Part shown: positions 9,081 through 18,893 of the stretch, piece by piece
Numbering within the stretch: position 1 is the stretch's first letter
Layout: every line of letters begins with the position of its first letter
From: Phocaeicola fibrisolvens
GTDB taxonomy: Bacteria > Bacteroidota > Bacteroidia > Bacteroidales > Bacteroidaceae
Assembly: GCF_025567125.1 (NCBI RefSeq)
Contig: NZ_JAOQJI010000021.1
Span: 1 to 64,000, forward strand
Reading direction: 5' to 3'
Length of the DNA stretch: 64,000 nucleotides
Position numbers and translations under genes: made by a program
Notes under the pieces: model-generated
What the model was told of the DNA's origin: nothing
Database searches by the model: none
The model's input: the letters and a program-made list of their open reading frames with translations, nothing else

Positions 9081-10050
9081 CCGCACTGCCTTTTACAGTT
9101 TGAATCTTGCCGTCCTCGTCATATTCCAGTTCGACCACCTTCAGGCTGCGAAGCCAAGTCTTTCCACCCGAAGGCACACAGTCGTGATGGAACAGATACC
9201 ATTTTCCCTTATATTCCGCAATGGAATGGTGCGTGGTCCATCCCACCACGGGTGTCAGAATCACTCCCTGATACACAAACGGACCATAAGGATTGTCGCC
9301 TACGGCATAACACAACAAGTGTGTATCGCCAGTGGAATAGGAGAAATAATATTTCCCTTTGTACTTGTGCATCCAAGAAGCCTCAAAGAAGCGGTGCGGA
9401 TCACCTGCTGTCAGCGGTTTTCCGTCTTCCCCTAACACAATCACCGGACGAGGTTCTTCTGCAAAACCGAGCATATCATCCGACAATTTTACCACCCGGC
9501 TCGGCAAGGCTGGTTCATCAGCTTCCGGCAGAAACGGATGTTCAATGGCCTTATTGTCACGATAACGCTGTAGCTGTCCACCCCAGATACCGCCAAAATA
9601 CATATAATAACTGCCATCCTCATCACGGAACACAGCCGCATCGATGCTGTAACTGCCCCGAATCGGGTCGGGCTGAGGAATGAACGGGCCTTCCGGCTTG
9701 TCACCGATGGCTACTCCCATGCGGAAAATGTCGTTCCGGTCTTTCAACGGGAAATACAGGTAATATTTTCCGTCCTTACAAGCAATGTCACAATCCCAAA
9801 GCTGGCGCCCGGCCCAAGGAATATCAGCTACTTTCAAAGCCACGCCATGGTCGACGATTTCTCCATGCATCACGTCGTCGGTAGACAGCACATGATAGTC
9901 ATTCATGTCAAAATGATCACCGTTGTCATTTTCCGGAATACCGGATTCACGGTCGTGTGAAGGGTAAATGTACAAGCGGCCATTGAATACATGTACCGAC
10001 GGGTCTGCCATGTAATCGGCAGGAAACAGATATCTTTCTTCCTTTTTCAT
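9073..10050 (-). CDS. GH43 beta-xylosidase / alpha-L-arabinofuranosidase (no signal peptide)
   Basis: 325 residues if started at ATG 10050 (MKKEERYLFPADYMADPSV). An upstream in-frame ATG at 10098 adds a non-signal extension and is less likely. The five-bladed GH43 catalytic triad is visible: Asp in YMADPSVHVF, Asp in SIDAAVFRDEDG, Glu in FEASWMHKYKGKYY. Because no signal peptide is seen it is probably cytoplasmic and hydrolyses short xylo- or arabinoxylo-oligosaccharides delivered by the adjacent GPH symporter. It sits between GH10 and GH67, an arrangement familiar from small Bacteroides xylan operons. Xylosidase versus arabinofuranosidase specificity cannot be decided from sequence reading. 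Confidence 0.9.
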   Translation of the reverse strand: MKKEERYLFPADYMADPSVHVFNGRLYIYPSHDRESGIPENDNGDHFDMNDYHVLSTDDVMHGEIVDHGVALKVADIPWAGRQLWDCDIACKDGKYYLYFPLKDRNDIFRMGVAIGDKPEGPFIPQPDPIRGSYSIDAAVFRDEDGSYYMYFGGIWGGQLQRYRDNKAIEHPFLPEADEPALPSRVVKLSDDMLGFAEEPRPVIVLGEDGKPLTAGDPHRFFEASWMHKYKGKYYFSYSTGDTHLLCYAVGDNPYGPFVYQGVILTPVVGWTTHHSIAEYKGKWYLFHHDCVPSGGKTWLRSLKVVELEYDEDGKIQTVKGSADE

Positions 10051-10098
10051 ACTATGTAATTTTATGAGACCATTTGATGTTGGTCTCCAGTTCAACAT

Positions 10099-11247
10099 TT
10101 ATTTCTTTGCAGACGTTACGGAATCGGATGCTTCTTCTATCATTTTCCGTACAAAATCTTTAGGCTGGTAATTCCGGTCGAAAAGCAACGGATAGTCCTT
10201 TCTTCCTCGAATCGGGAAATTATTTTTCCAGGAATCCTCATCGGTCACTCCCCATGCGGTCACCCGTTCCACAATGTCGGCATGCTTTTCAAAAAGCTGA
10301 AAGAACTCTTGCATTCTTTTATTCCATGCCTGATTGACAGAATCCGGCAAAGCATCCGGATAGGGATTCAAGGATTTCTTGAAAGCCACCGTATCCGAAA
10401 TATTGGCACTTCTGCGGGCCGTTGGCAAGGCACTCATGTCCCATTCTGTAATCATCACCTTCACACCGGCTGCCGCAAAGGCAAGCATGCTTTCCTCAAA
10501 CCGGCGGATGTCCGGATAATCCATTCCCATGTGTCCCTGCATACCCACCGCGTCGATACGCAAGCCCTTTTCTTTCAGCGAACGAACCAGTTTTACCACT
10601 CCCTCACGGCGTCCCGGCACATCCATGCCGTAATCATTGTAATATAATTCAGCATCCGGATCGGCTTCGTGCGCATACTGAAAAGCCAATGGAATGAACT
10701 CTTCTCCCAAAATCTCGTAGAACTTGCTCTTGCGGTAAGAACCGTCTTCCATAATGGCTTCGTTCACCACATCCCATCCTTTAATCTTGCCTTTGTAGCG
10801 TCCGACTACCGTCTGAATATGGGTTTTCATACGCTGTTTCAATACTTCAGGAGAAACATTCTTTCCTTTGTCATCCACACAAAACCACTCGGGAAGCTGT
10901 GAATGCCATATCAGGCAATGTCCTGTCACCGTCAGGCCGTTATCGAGTCCCAACTGAACCAAACGGTCGGCATCCTCAAAATGGAACTCTCCTTCCTTCG
11001 GTTGGATTTCCTCACTTTTCATACAGTTCTCTGCCACAATGGCATTGAAATGCCGTTTCACGATTTTCAGTGCGGAAGTGTCCATACCCGATGACTGTCG
11101 GACATTAAGTGCCACTCCCATCAGAAATTTATCCCCAACCACCTCTTTTAATGACTTTTCCGAAACGGTCATTTTGGAAACATTGCTTCCACATGCCATC
11201 AGAAAAAGGCTACATAATGCCATCGATACAATGTGTTTGTTCTTCAT
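10099..11247 (-). CDS. GH10 endo-beta-1,4-xylanase (lipoprotein)
   Basis: 382 residues with a lipoprotein signal (LFLMAC, lipid-bearing Cys19), so membrane anchored. The GH10 barrel spans residues about 30-375, with general acid/base Glu163 in WDVVNEAI and nucleophile Glu268 in ITEWDMS; GHCLIWHSQLPEW is the conserved substrate-cleft segment. It cleaves the xylan backbone or long xylo-oligosaccharides. It has no carbohydrate-binding insert, unlike the CBM-interrupted GH10 enzymes of some Bacteroides surface xylanases, so a periplasmic-side role is plausible. It lies 19 bp downstream of the symporter gene and 48 bp upstream of the GH43 start. It is the only clear endo-xylanase in the window. 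Confidence 0.95.
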   Translation of the reverse strand: MKNKHIVSMALCSLFLMACGSNVSKMTVSEKSLKEVVGDKFLMGVALNVRQSSGMDTSALKIVKRHFNAIVAENCMKSEEIQPKEGEFHFEDADRLVQLGLDNGLTVTGHCLIWHSQLPEWFCVDDKGKNVSPEVLKQRMKTHIQTVVGRYKGKIKGWDVVNEAIMEDGSYRKSKFYEILGEEFIPLAFQYAHEADPDAELYYNDYGMDVPGRREGVVKLVRSLKEKGLRIDAVGMQGHMGMDYPDIRRFEESMLAFAAAGVKVMITEWDMSALPTARRSANISDTVAFKKSLNPYPDALPDSVNQAWNKRMQEFFQLFEKHADIVERVTAWGVTDEDSWKNNFPIRGRKDYPLLFDRNYQPKDFVRKMIEEASDSVTSAKK

Positions 11248-11266
11248 TTTTCTGTTTATTTCCTAA

Positions 11267-12763
11267 TTAATAATCGTTTTTACTTCTGCGTTCGCTCAAT
11301 TCAGCCTGCATTTTCTCATTATATTCCTTGCTGATAGGATAGAAAAACAACGCTACCACTCCCACTAGGAAGAAAGCGGCAGGAATCAGGCTGGAAGACA
11401 AGATGATACCATGCACAGCCGTATCGCTCTGTACGGCACCCGAACCGGAAGCGTAGCCAAATCCGGACAACAAAAATCCCAATACGGCACCACCAATGCC
11501 TAATCCCGCTTTCAAGGCAAATACCACACCCGAAAAGACAAATCCCGTAGCACGACGATAATGGATATACTCAGAATGGTCGGCCACATCGGCAATCATC
11601 GCCCAAAGCAAAGGCACCGTAGGCGCATAGGCCAGACTCTTCAGGAAGTTCAGTACAAACATCATACCCACATTATCTTTAGCAGGGAAATAGAACAGGG
11701 CTGTAAAGACGGCTGTCAGTGAGAGGCACACAATAAACGTACGCTTCTTGCCGTATTTGTTCGCCAAAAACTCAGATAAGAAAATCACTCCGAAGAACTG
11801 TACCAGTGCCCCGACCATATTAAAGACACCAAATCCTACTTCGTATGCCTTATCCGGTGATGTCACAATCAATCCAAAGGCATTGAGCACATGATAGCCG
11901 ACCGAGTTCCCAGGTTCTGCTGCCACCAACCCAATATTATCCAGAAAAGCAAACAACGCGACCTTATCCACGTAGTTCTCAAAATAATAGTTCATGGCAC
12001 TTCCCCACATGGCCAGTGTGATGAAAACAAACAAGGTCAAAATAAACATGGCCCGCCAAGGCACACTACTCAACACGTCTTTAATATCCTGACGGGTATC
12101 ATTTTTTTGGTTAGCCGGTGGAGTAATACGTTCCCTTGCCGAGAAAAATACAATCAGAAGAAAAATAAAACCGACTGCCGCAAACAGGGAAATCGTGCAA
12201 AGCCACCCATGCGCTTTGTCTCCCCCATCCGAAAATTTGCTCACCAATGGCAAAGTAAGTCCCTGTACCACAAACTGGGCAATGGTAGAAAAGACAAAAC
12301 GTACGGAAGTGATACTGGTACGTTCCTTAATGTCCGACGACATCACTCCTCCCAAAGAGGAATAAGGCGTATTGTTAAAAGAGTACATTGTCATCAACAA
12401 TGTATAAGAGATGGTTGCATACACCGCTACCAGCCCTTTTTCCTCAATACCCGGATTATAGAAGGCCAACACATAAAATACCATGAACGGGAGAGCCGTC
12501 CACAATACCCAGGGACGGTATTTTCCCCACCGTGTCTGAGTGCGGTCGGACAAAATACCCACAGTAGGGTCTACAAAAGCATCGACAATACGTGCCACTA
12601 ACATCACGGTACCTGCAATTGCTCCTTCCAGACCAAACACGTCCGTATAGAATTTGGTCTGGTAAATCATCATCATCTGAAAGACGAGATTCGCAGAACA
12701 ATCGCCCAGTCCATAACCGACTTTCTCGGCCATGGACACTTTCTGACTTAGAATATTACTCAT
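11267..12763 (-). CDS. GPH-family sugar:cation symporter (MFS fold), probable xyloside transporter
   Basis: 498 residues with about 12 hydrophobic segments and the GPH (glycoside-pentoside-hexuronide) signatures: KVGYGLGDCSANLVFQ at the N-terminus and VDPTVGILSDRTQTRWGKYR in the first cytoplasmic loop. It would import xylose, xylo-oligosaccharides or aldouronic products across the inner membrane using a cation gradient. Its start follows the esterase stop by 2 bp, and its partners are GH10, a cytoplasmic GH43 and GH67, supporting a xyloside substrate. Charged C-terminal tail (ELSERRSKNDY). Confidence 0.92.
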   Translation of the reverse strand: MSNILSQKVSMAEKVGYGLGDCSANLVFQMMMIYQTKFYTDVFGLEGAIAGTVMLVARIVDAFVDPTVGILSDRTQTRWGKYRPWVLWTALPFMVFYVLAFYNPGIEEKGLVAVYATISYTLLMTMYSFNNTPYSSLGGVMSSDIKERTSITSVRFVFSTIAQFVVQGLTLPLVSKFSDGGDKAHGWLCTISLFAAVGFIFLLIVFFSARERITPPANQKNDTRQDIKDVLSSVPWRAMFILTLFVFITLAMWGSAMNYYFENYVDKVALFAFLDNIGLVAAEPGNSVGYHVLNAFGLIVTSPDKAYEVGFGVFNMVGALVQFFGVIFLSEFLANKYGKKRTFIVCLSLTAVFTALFYFPAKDNVGMMFVLNFLKSLAYAPTVPLLWAMIADVADHSEYIHYRRATGFVFSGVVFALKAGLGIGGAVLGFLLSGFGYASGSGAVQSDTAVHGIILSSSLIPAAFFLVGVVALFFYPISKEYNEKMQAELSERRSKNDY

Positions 12764-12765
12764 TT

Positions 12766-14397
12766 TTACTTATTTTGTTTTTCATTCTGTATTACTGCTT
12801 CCACCAAGCGAGTAGCCGGTGTTTTCTTATCCAGCGGATGAATATCATTCCATTCACCCGTATCGCTATTTTTAATCAAGGTTACATAAGGACTTTCCTG
12901 TGCCGCTTTTGCCTGCTGTTTCCTCAATTCTGCCCAAGCTGCGCGTCCAGGGTCATTCGGTGCCAGGAAATCGGCCAATTCCACCACATAGAAAGGTAAG
13001 TTTTCATTCTGAAAAAGGGTTCTCCAGTCTGCAATCATTGCCGTAAGCAAGGAGGAATATTCCCGCCAGCGACCCACATTCGACTCGCCCTGATACCATA
13101 CCACCCCTTTGAACACATAATGCTGCAAAGGATGTATCATACCGTTATACAAACCTGTCGGTATATAATGGAAAGCCGTAGAAGAAGGGGAAGGAGGCAT
13201 CACCGTTCCAATCTTATGTTTCCATGTACCTTCCAAGCTGACTTCCTGATTGCCACACAGCAATTTATACGGTTTTTCTTTTACAAAGGAAGGGCAAGAA
13301 CCGTAGCTGAACAAACGTACGGTCAGCTGGTTTTTTCCTTCTTTCAGGAACCTGGCCGGTACCTGATAAATCCGCGGCGGATACTGATAGGAAACAGACC
13401 CCACAAAATGTCCGTTCACATACACAGAATCAGCATCGACCATACAGCCTAACCGCAATACTACGTCTTTTCCTGCCCATCCATCGGGCACTACAAACTC
13501 TTTTCGGAACCAATGGGTCCCATTCAATGGACGACCGTTACGAAGTGCCCAATTATCTGAAAACATATCTACCCTTTCCCAATCCGTATCATTGTATGAC
13601 TCGGCATACCAAGGCATTTCACCATGCAGCCCGGCATCCGACCGATACAATTGCTTATTCCATGCCGACTGATGCAGCTGTTCGGTCTCCTTTATTTGAG
13701 CCACTAGTGCGGCATCTTCATATAAGGTTTTCTGGTTTACATACTCCGGAAAATCTTTCAACCCTTCCTCGCTAATCCATGCTTCGGCCGGTGTACCTCC
13801 CCAGCTGGAATTAATAATTCCGACCGGTACTCCTGTCTTTTCCTCCAGCAGTTTAGAAAAGAAATAACAAAGAGCAGAGAAGTTCTGGACGTATTCTTTC
13901 GTCATCGGCTGCCATTTGATTGTCCGTACATCCTCCAACGGACGTGAAAAATCATACGCATACGGAACCTTTACATACCGAACAGATGAATTTTCATACG
14001 ATGCAATCTCTTCGGCATACTTATCCATCACCCGGTTTACCGTCAATTCCATATTCGACTGTCCTGAACACAAGAACACATCCCCAATCAGAATGTCCTT
14101 TAATAAAATGTCATTGACAGTCATAGAATAAGGACCTCCTGCTTTCAAAGCAGGCAAAGCAATCATCCAATTTCCAGTTTCATCCGCTACGGCATGATAC
14201 CGTTTCTTCATGAAAGTCAAATTCACCTCTTCACCCGGACTGGCTGTACCCCAAATCTTCAAAGGAACGTTTCGTTGAAGCACCATTCCATCGGAAATCA
14301 ACGCAGGTAAAGTGACTTTGGCTGACAATCCAAAACTACAACAAGAAAGCAAAAGAAGAGTCCAAAATACCCTACTAAAATAAGCCTGTGTTTTCAT
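12766..14397 (-). CDS. SGNH (SASA/CE20-like) carbohydrate acetylesterase
   Basis: 543 residues with a Sec signal peptide (WTLLLLSCCSFGLSA). An N-terminal beta domain (PALISDGMVLQRNVPLKIWG) precedes the SGNH catalytic core with nucleophile Ser114 in SGQSNMEL and the Asp518-x-His520 pair in DIHPLDK near the C-terminus. The core is interrupted at about residues 260-370 by a jelly-roll insert (NGTHWFRKEFVVPDGW; VDADSVYVNGHFVG). This interrupted layout is that of proteins usually annotated sialate O-acetylesterase and of CE20-type acetylesterases of plant glycans. In this operon deacetylation of xylan oligosaccharides is the likely role; sialic acid is not suggested by any neighbour. First gene of the core xylan operon. 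Confidence 0.88.
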   Translation of the reverse strand: MKTQAYFSRVFWTLLLLSCCSFGLSAKVTLPALISDGMVLQRNVPLKIWGTASPGEEVNLTFMKKRYHAVADETGNWMIALPALKAGGPYSMTVNDILLKDILIGDVFLCSGQSNMELTVNRVMDKYAEEIASYENSSVRYVKVPYAYDFSRPLEDVRTIKWQPMTKEYVQNFSALCYFFSKLLEEKTGVPVGIINSSWGGTPAEAWISEEGLKDFPEYVNQKTLYEDAALVAQIKETEQLHQSAWNKQLYRSDAGLHGEMPWYAESYNDTDWERVDMFSDNWALRNGRPLNGTHWFRKEFVVPDGWAGKDVVLRLGCMVDADSVYVNGHFVGSVSYQYPPRIYQVPARFLKEGKNQLTVRLFSYGSCPSFVKEKPYKLLCGNQEVSLEGTWKHKIGTVMPPSPSSTAFHYIPTGLYNGMIHPLQHYVFKGVVWYQGESNVGRWREYSSLLTAMIADWRTLFQNENLPFYVVELADFLAPNDPGRAAWAELRKQQAKAAQESPYVTLIKNSDTGEWNDIHPLDKKTPATRLVEAVIQNEKQNK

Positions 14398-14435
14398 ACA
14401 TTATATCTTGTATTTTTCATCGATTCTTACCACTA

Positions 14436-14500
14436 CAAAAATAGTAAAAGGCCATGGAACAGGCTCTCACACAGGATACCAACCTCATATCTATTGTTAC
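14436..14500 (-). promoter_or_regulatory. Promoter and putative HTCS operator of the core xylan operon (P1)
   Basis: Minus strand: half-site GTAACAATA begins at 14500, a second weaker one GTATCC at 14479 (21 bp later), and the -7 element TATTTTTG begins at 14443 (36 bp later). The distal half-site to -7 distance of 57 bp is shared with three other promoters in the window. Further GTAAC/GTTAC words lie at 14516-14520 and 14537-14541 in the same divergent intergenic region and may add sites or serve HTCS autoregulation. Confidence 0.6.
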
Positions 14501-14662
14501 ACCATCCTTTCTGTTGTAACAAAAACTTACGGAAATGTTACATCACAAAAGGAAAATCCTCCCCAAAGGCTCTTATATAATTTTCCAGGTAACTTTTACA
14601 AGAACTCTCTTACACCCCTTAAAATCTATTTTCAAAAGCCTAAAAAATCCATGTTTTTTTCA

Positions 14663-14692
14663 TTGACTACTAAAGAAAAATAACTTACTTTG
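14663..14692 (+). promoter_or_regulatory. Promoter of the HTCS gene
   Basis: TTG at 14663-14665, 19 bp, TTACTTTG at 14685-14692 (one mismatch from TAnnTTTG), 52 bp before the ATG at 14745. The intergenic region 14398-14744 shared with the divergent xylan operon holds the GTAAC-like sites described for P1 and no other feature that I recognise. Confidence 0.55.
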
Positions 14693-14744
14693 TATCTATT
14701 AAATAATATTTTGATTCAATTTAGTCCTACAAACCACGTCAATA

Positions 14745-17700
14745 ATGAGAAATAAAACATTCATTATAACCGTTATTTTCTGTCTATTGCCCCTCTTTTG
14801 TAAAGGGCAATTTTGCAAGTTATATACTACCCATGGAGAAATTTCCAGCAGTATGATCAACAATATATATCAGGATCAAAAAGGATATATATGGGTAACT
14901 ACAGAGGACGGGGTGAATAAATTTGATGGAGCAAAGTTTACTAGTTACAGGACTCACAAGAACGACTCCACGTCATTAATAGGAAACCATGTATACAAGG
15001 TATTTCAAGATTCCAAAGGTCATTTGTATATTCTTTCTACCAAAGGACTGCAAATCTACGACTACCGGTCGGATACATTCAAAACCATCAAGAAATCGAG
15101 TCCGTCTTATAACAATAAAAGTATCACAGAACTTCGTAACGGCAACATTCTGATTGGAACCAGCGGATACGGAATGAAGACTCTGTCAACAGACAGCAAA
15201 GAGAATTTTCTGATTCAGGACTGGAATCCTTCCCTGAGTGGATATACTATCAACGAAATCATGGAAGACAAAAACGGAAATATCTGGATTTGCACAGAAT
15301 ACCATGGCATCATCCGAATTGATAAAAACGGAAAGCGGTACGATTATTCGCTTGGCACACACAACGGCAACCAGTTTATCAACTGCTGCACAGAAGATTC
15401 ATACGGCAATGTATATGTAGGTACCACCGGACGTGGAGTATTCGTTTATCGAAAGGCTGACGATACGTTTCAGCAAATCTTTAAATCCGAGTTTCCCATC
15501 AAGGACCTGAAACAAAAAGAGCACTTCATGCTGATTGGCATTGACGGAGAAGGTATTGTTTCCTATAATATTTTGGAAAAAAAGATTGCGGATACAGATT
15601 TTTATATTGATAATGTCAACATCAAAAAAAGTAAAGTACATTCCCTTCTAATAGACAACAGTACCAATCTTTGGGTAGGTATTTATCAGAAAGGGGTAGC
15701 CTTTATTCCTTTACAAGCCAATATGTTTGGTTATATCGGAAGTTATTCCTCTCTTCGAAACTACATCGGGAATAACTGCATCACAGCCTTATGCGACTAT
15801 GATGACGGGAAACTCATTGTCGGAACTGATAACGATGGAATCTACCAGCTAAATAACCATTACAATTTTATCCGACATTTGACACCTGAAACAAACCCTG
15901 ACATACCCTCCACAGTGATGTGTCTGTTCAAAGATTCCCACAAGAATGTATGGATAGGCTCTTACCTGAGTGGACTTTCCTTCATGAACAACAAAGGAGA
16001 TAGATTTACCAAAGTATCTTTGAAAGACAAAAACGGAAACGAAATCAAACGTGTGTACTGCCTGGCTGAAGACGCTCATAAAAGATTATGGATTGGCACA
16101 ATGGGAATGGGACTCTATTTCACCGATTTACAAACGTCCATTCAGGAAAATATCAACGTGTACAATACCAAAGAATTGCAAGATGTCAACCAATGGATTG
16201 ATGCACTTTACTATGCCCAAAATGGAAGATTATACATCGGTACTTATGATGGCATTAAATGTATAGATACTCAAACTCTAAAAGTAGCAGGAAAAGAAAA
16301 AGCATTGCTCGGACTTGTTATCTATTCCATTGCAGAAGATCATGAACATCGTATCTGGGCCGGTACATCCGATGGTATTACGGTTATGGACAAGGATTTG
16401 AATGTCCTCGAACAATTCACTACCCAAAACGGATTGCCTAACAACTCCGTTTCATCCATCGTAGTGGATAAAAACAATGACATTTGGGTCAGTACCAATC
16501 AGGGCATTGCCAAATACAACCCGCAGAAAAACTCCTTCATTCCGTTTTATACTTCCGACGGCTTATACAACAACGAATTCTCCAGAAATGCGTTCTGCCA
16601 ATATCCCGACGGTAAAATCCTGTTTGGAGGAACCAACGGAATCATTTTCTTCAATCTAGATGACATCAAGATTCAGAAATTTCAAAGTAAAATCAGACTT
16701 ACAGGATTTTACTTACATGATAAAGCTGTAAACGAACTTACAAAATCCGGGAATTATCCTGTAATAGACAGTGACATATTCAATACAAAAGAAATTAACC
16801 TGGCACATTACGACAACTCTTTCTACATTGAATTCGCTACAGACAATTTCATCGTTCCTCAAAGTTATGTATACTCCATGAACAACGGAACATGGAATTC
16901 TTTGCCCAAAGGAACTTCCCGTGTATCATTCAGCAACCTTCCGGTAGGAAAGTATGAGTTTAAGATTAAAGCTATCAATGGCTCTGCAGAATCGGAAATA
17001 AAAACCATATTCATCCATATTCATCCAGCATGGTATAACTCGACTATAGCTTGGATTATCTATCTGGCCATCATTGGCAGCATAGCTGCCGTCTTCATAC
17101 ATCAGGCAAAAGAAAAATACAGGGTAAGGCAAGAAATGCTGAAACACAAGCATCTGGAAGAAATCAACGAAGCCAAACTGCAATTCTTCATCAACATCTC
17201 GCATGAGATTCGAACGCCGATGTCGTTGATAATAAGCCCGCTCCAGAAATTAATCTCTACCGACAACGATGCGGAAAGACAGAAGAGCTACTCCCTGATT
17301 GAACGTAATGCACAACGCATATTGAACCTCATCAATCAGTTGATGGACATCCGGAAAATAGACAAGAACCAAATGAAACTCAGTTTTACAGAAGTGGAAT
17401 TAATCGGTTTTGTCAACGACATCAAGGACACATTTGCCTATCAGGCTGCCAGCAAAGGAGCCCAACTGAACATTATCACCCAACTGGACCAACTGAAAGT
17501 ATGGCTGGACCCGAACAATTTTGACAAAGTGATTTTCAACTTGTTGTCCAATGCTCTCAAGCACATTCAAAATGACGGAAAAATTAATATCTACATTAAT
17601 TCCATTCACGACAGCAAAGAAAAAGCTCCATTGAACAACTATGCCGAAATCATTATTGAAGACAACGGTTCAGGCATCAAGGAAAGTGAAATGAAACGCA

Positions 17701-18839
17701 TCTTTGAACGCTTCTACCAAGTGAGCGACGACAGGTCACGCAGCAAAGGAACCGGAATCGGACTTCATTTGTCTATGTCACTCGTAAAAATGCATCATGG
17801 CACCATTACGGTCAAGAACAACGACAACCAACCAGGATGCAGTTTCACCATACACATCCCGCTAGGATGCAACCATCTCTCCCCAGAAGATATGGCCTCA
17901 AACTCCTCTGATACAACACCTCTATCTTCCACAGAAGATCATACGCTTCAGCACATTCCACTCCCTCCAGAAGAAAATGAAGGGGAGGAAAACAGTAAAA
18001 AGGCACCGAGAAAGAAACATTCTGTCCTCATTGTGGAAGATGAAGACGACATCCGGAATTACTTACTGACCGAATTAGGCAACCATTTCCGTGTATTAAG
18101 TTGCAGCAACGGAAAAGAAGCCATGGAAATCATCATGTCGCACATGCCGGATTTGGTGCTCAGCGACATCATGATGCCGGAAATAAACGGAATTACCTTG
18201 CTTAAAAAGCTGAAACAGAATATCAAGACTAATCATATTCCGGTCATTCTTCTGACAGCCAAGAACAGTGAAAAAGACTACATTGAAGGGCTTTCATTGG
18301 GAGCTGACGCCTACATTGCCAAGCCGTTTAATCTGGAAATTCTAATCACCACCATTGAAAACCTGATTCGAAACCGGGAAGTACTGCGTAACAACTTCAG
18401 TGGCAAACAGGAACAAGATGGACAGATTGAAGTTATTCAACCTCAGTCGGCAGATGAGAAACTGATGAAAAAAGTGATGAAAGCCATCAACAAGAATCTG
18501 AACAATCCGGACCTGAACGCAGAAATGATTGCGGCAGAAGTGGGTATAAGCCGAGTACATCTATACCGGAAACTTAAGGAAATCACGAACCAGTCCACAC
18601 GAGATTTCATCCGGAATATTCGACTAAAGCAGGCGGAGATTCTACTGAAATCAGAAAAGAATTACAGTATTTCTGAGATATCCCAACTAGTAGGATTTAA
18701 CAATACCACTTATTTCTCGAACGCATTCAAAGAATTATATGGTGTGTCTCCAAGCAAATACATGGAACATTGCAAAGAGAACAAAGATAAACTAGAAGAG
18801 GACACTCGGAACGAACAAGATAAAACAGAAAAACAATAA
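14745..18839 (+). CDS. Hybrid two-component system regulator (HTCS) of the xylan locus
   Basis: 1364 residues containing all parts of a one-protein phosphorelay. Signal peptide 1-22, then about 14 periplasmic propeller repeats (DQKGYIWVTTEDGVNKFDG type) to about residue 650, a Y_Y_Y domain about 690-765, one membrane helix about 770-795 (IAWIIYLAIIGSIAAVFI), a HisKA domain with phospho-accepting His820 in NISHEIRTPM, a HATPase about 930-1045 (EDNGSGIKESEMKRIF; SKGTGIGLHLS), a receiver about 1085-1205 with Asp1141 in LVLSDIMMPE, and a C-terminal AraC HTH about 1230-1345. The periplasmic part of such proteins binds an oligosaccharide derived from the target glycan. The gene lies between the two big xylan operons, so it most likely activates both plus susCD. 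An adjacent terminator follows the stop. Confidence 0.95.
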   Translation: MRNKTFIITVIFCLLPLFCKGQFCKLYTTHGEISSSMINNIYQDQKGYIWVTTEDGVNKFDGAKFTSYRTHKNDSTSLIGNHVYKVFQDSKGHLYILSTKGLQIYDYRSDTFKTIKKSSPSYNNKSITELRNGNILIGTSGYGMKTLSTDSKENFLIQDWNPSLSGYTINEIMEDKNGNIWICTEYHGIIRIDKNGKRYDYSLGTHNGNQFINCCTEDSYGNVYVGTTGRGVFVYRKADDTFQQIFKSEFPIKDLKQKEHFMLIGIDGEGIVSYNILEKKIADTDFYIDNVNIKKSKVHSLLIDNSTNLWVGIYQKGVAFIPLQANMFGYIGSYSSLRNYIGNNCITALCDYDDGKLIVGTDNDGIYQLNNHYNFIRHLTPETNPDIPSTVMCLFKDSHKNVWIGSYLSGLSFMNNKGDRFTKVSLKDKNGNEIKRVYCLAEDAHKRLWIGTMGMGLYFTDLQTSIQENINVYNTKELQDVNQWIDALYYAQNGRLYIGTYDGIKCIDTQTLKVAGKEKALLGLVIYSIAEDHEHRIWAGTSDGITVMDKDLNVLEQFTTQNGLPNNSVSSIVVDKNNDIWVSTNQGIAKYNPQKNSFIPFYTSDGLYNNEFSRNAFCQYPDGKILFGGTNGIIFFNLDDIKIQKFQSKIRLTGFYLHDKAVNELTKSGNYPVIDSDIFNTKEINLAHYDNSFYIEFATDNFIVPQSYVYSMNNGTWNSLPKGTSRVSFSNLPVGKYEFKIKAINGSAESEIKTIFIHIHPAWYNSTIAWIIYLAIIGSIAAVFIHQAKEKYRVRQEMLKHKHLEEINEAKLQFFINISHEIRTPMSLIISPLQKLISTDNDAERQKSYSLIERNAQRILNLINQLMDIRKIDKNQMKLSFTEVELIGFVNDIKDTFAYQAASKGAQLNIITQLDQLKVWLDPNNFDKVIFNLLSNALKHIQNDGKINIYINSIHDSKEKAPLNNYAEIIIEDNGSGIKESEMKRIFERFYQVSDDRSRSKGTGIGLHLSMSLVKMHHGTITVKNNDNQPGCSFTIHIPLGCNHLSPEDMASNSSDTTPLSSTEDHTLQHIPLPPEENEGEENSKKAPRKKHSVLIVEDEDDIRNYLLTELGNHFRVLSCSNGKEAMEIIMSHMPDLVLSDIMMPEINGITLLKKLKQNIKTNHIPVILLTAKNSEKDYIEGLSLGADAYIAKPFNLEILITTIENLIRNREVLRNNFSGKQEQDGQIEVIQPQSADEKLMKKVMKAINKNLNNPDLNAEMIAAEVGISRVHLYRKLKEITNQSTRDFIRNIRLKQAEILLKSEKNYSISEISQLVGFNNTTYFSNAFKELYGVSPSKYMEHCKENKDKLEEDTRNEQDKTEKQ

Positions 18840-18854
18840 AAAGACATCACTAAG

Positions 18855-18888
18855 AAAGTCTGGCCGCAACTTAACGACCAGACTTTTT
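18855..18888. terminator. Bidirectional terminator between HTCS and the 13-gene operon
   Basis: Perfect 9-bp stem AAAGTCTGG (18855-18863) / CCAGACTTT (18878-18886) with a 14-base loop and T-rich flank. It sits between convergent genes and can end both the HTCS message and the long minus-strand transcript. Confidence 0.85.
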
Positions 18889-18893
18889 AGTTT

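Noticed and set aside
12766..14397. Sialic acid metabolism gene
   Set aside because: Although this family is commonly named sialate O-acetylesterase, no sialic acid gene is nearby and the operon is for xylan.
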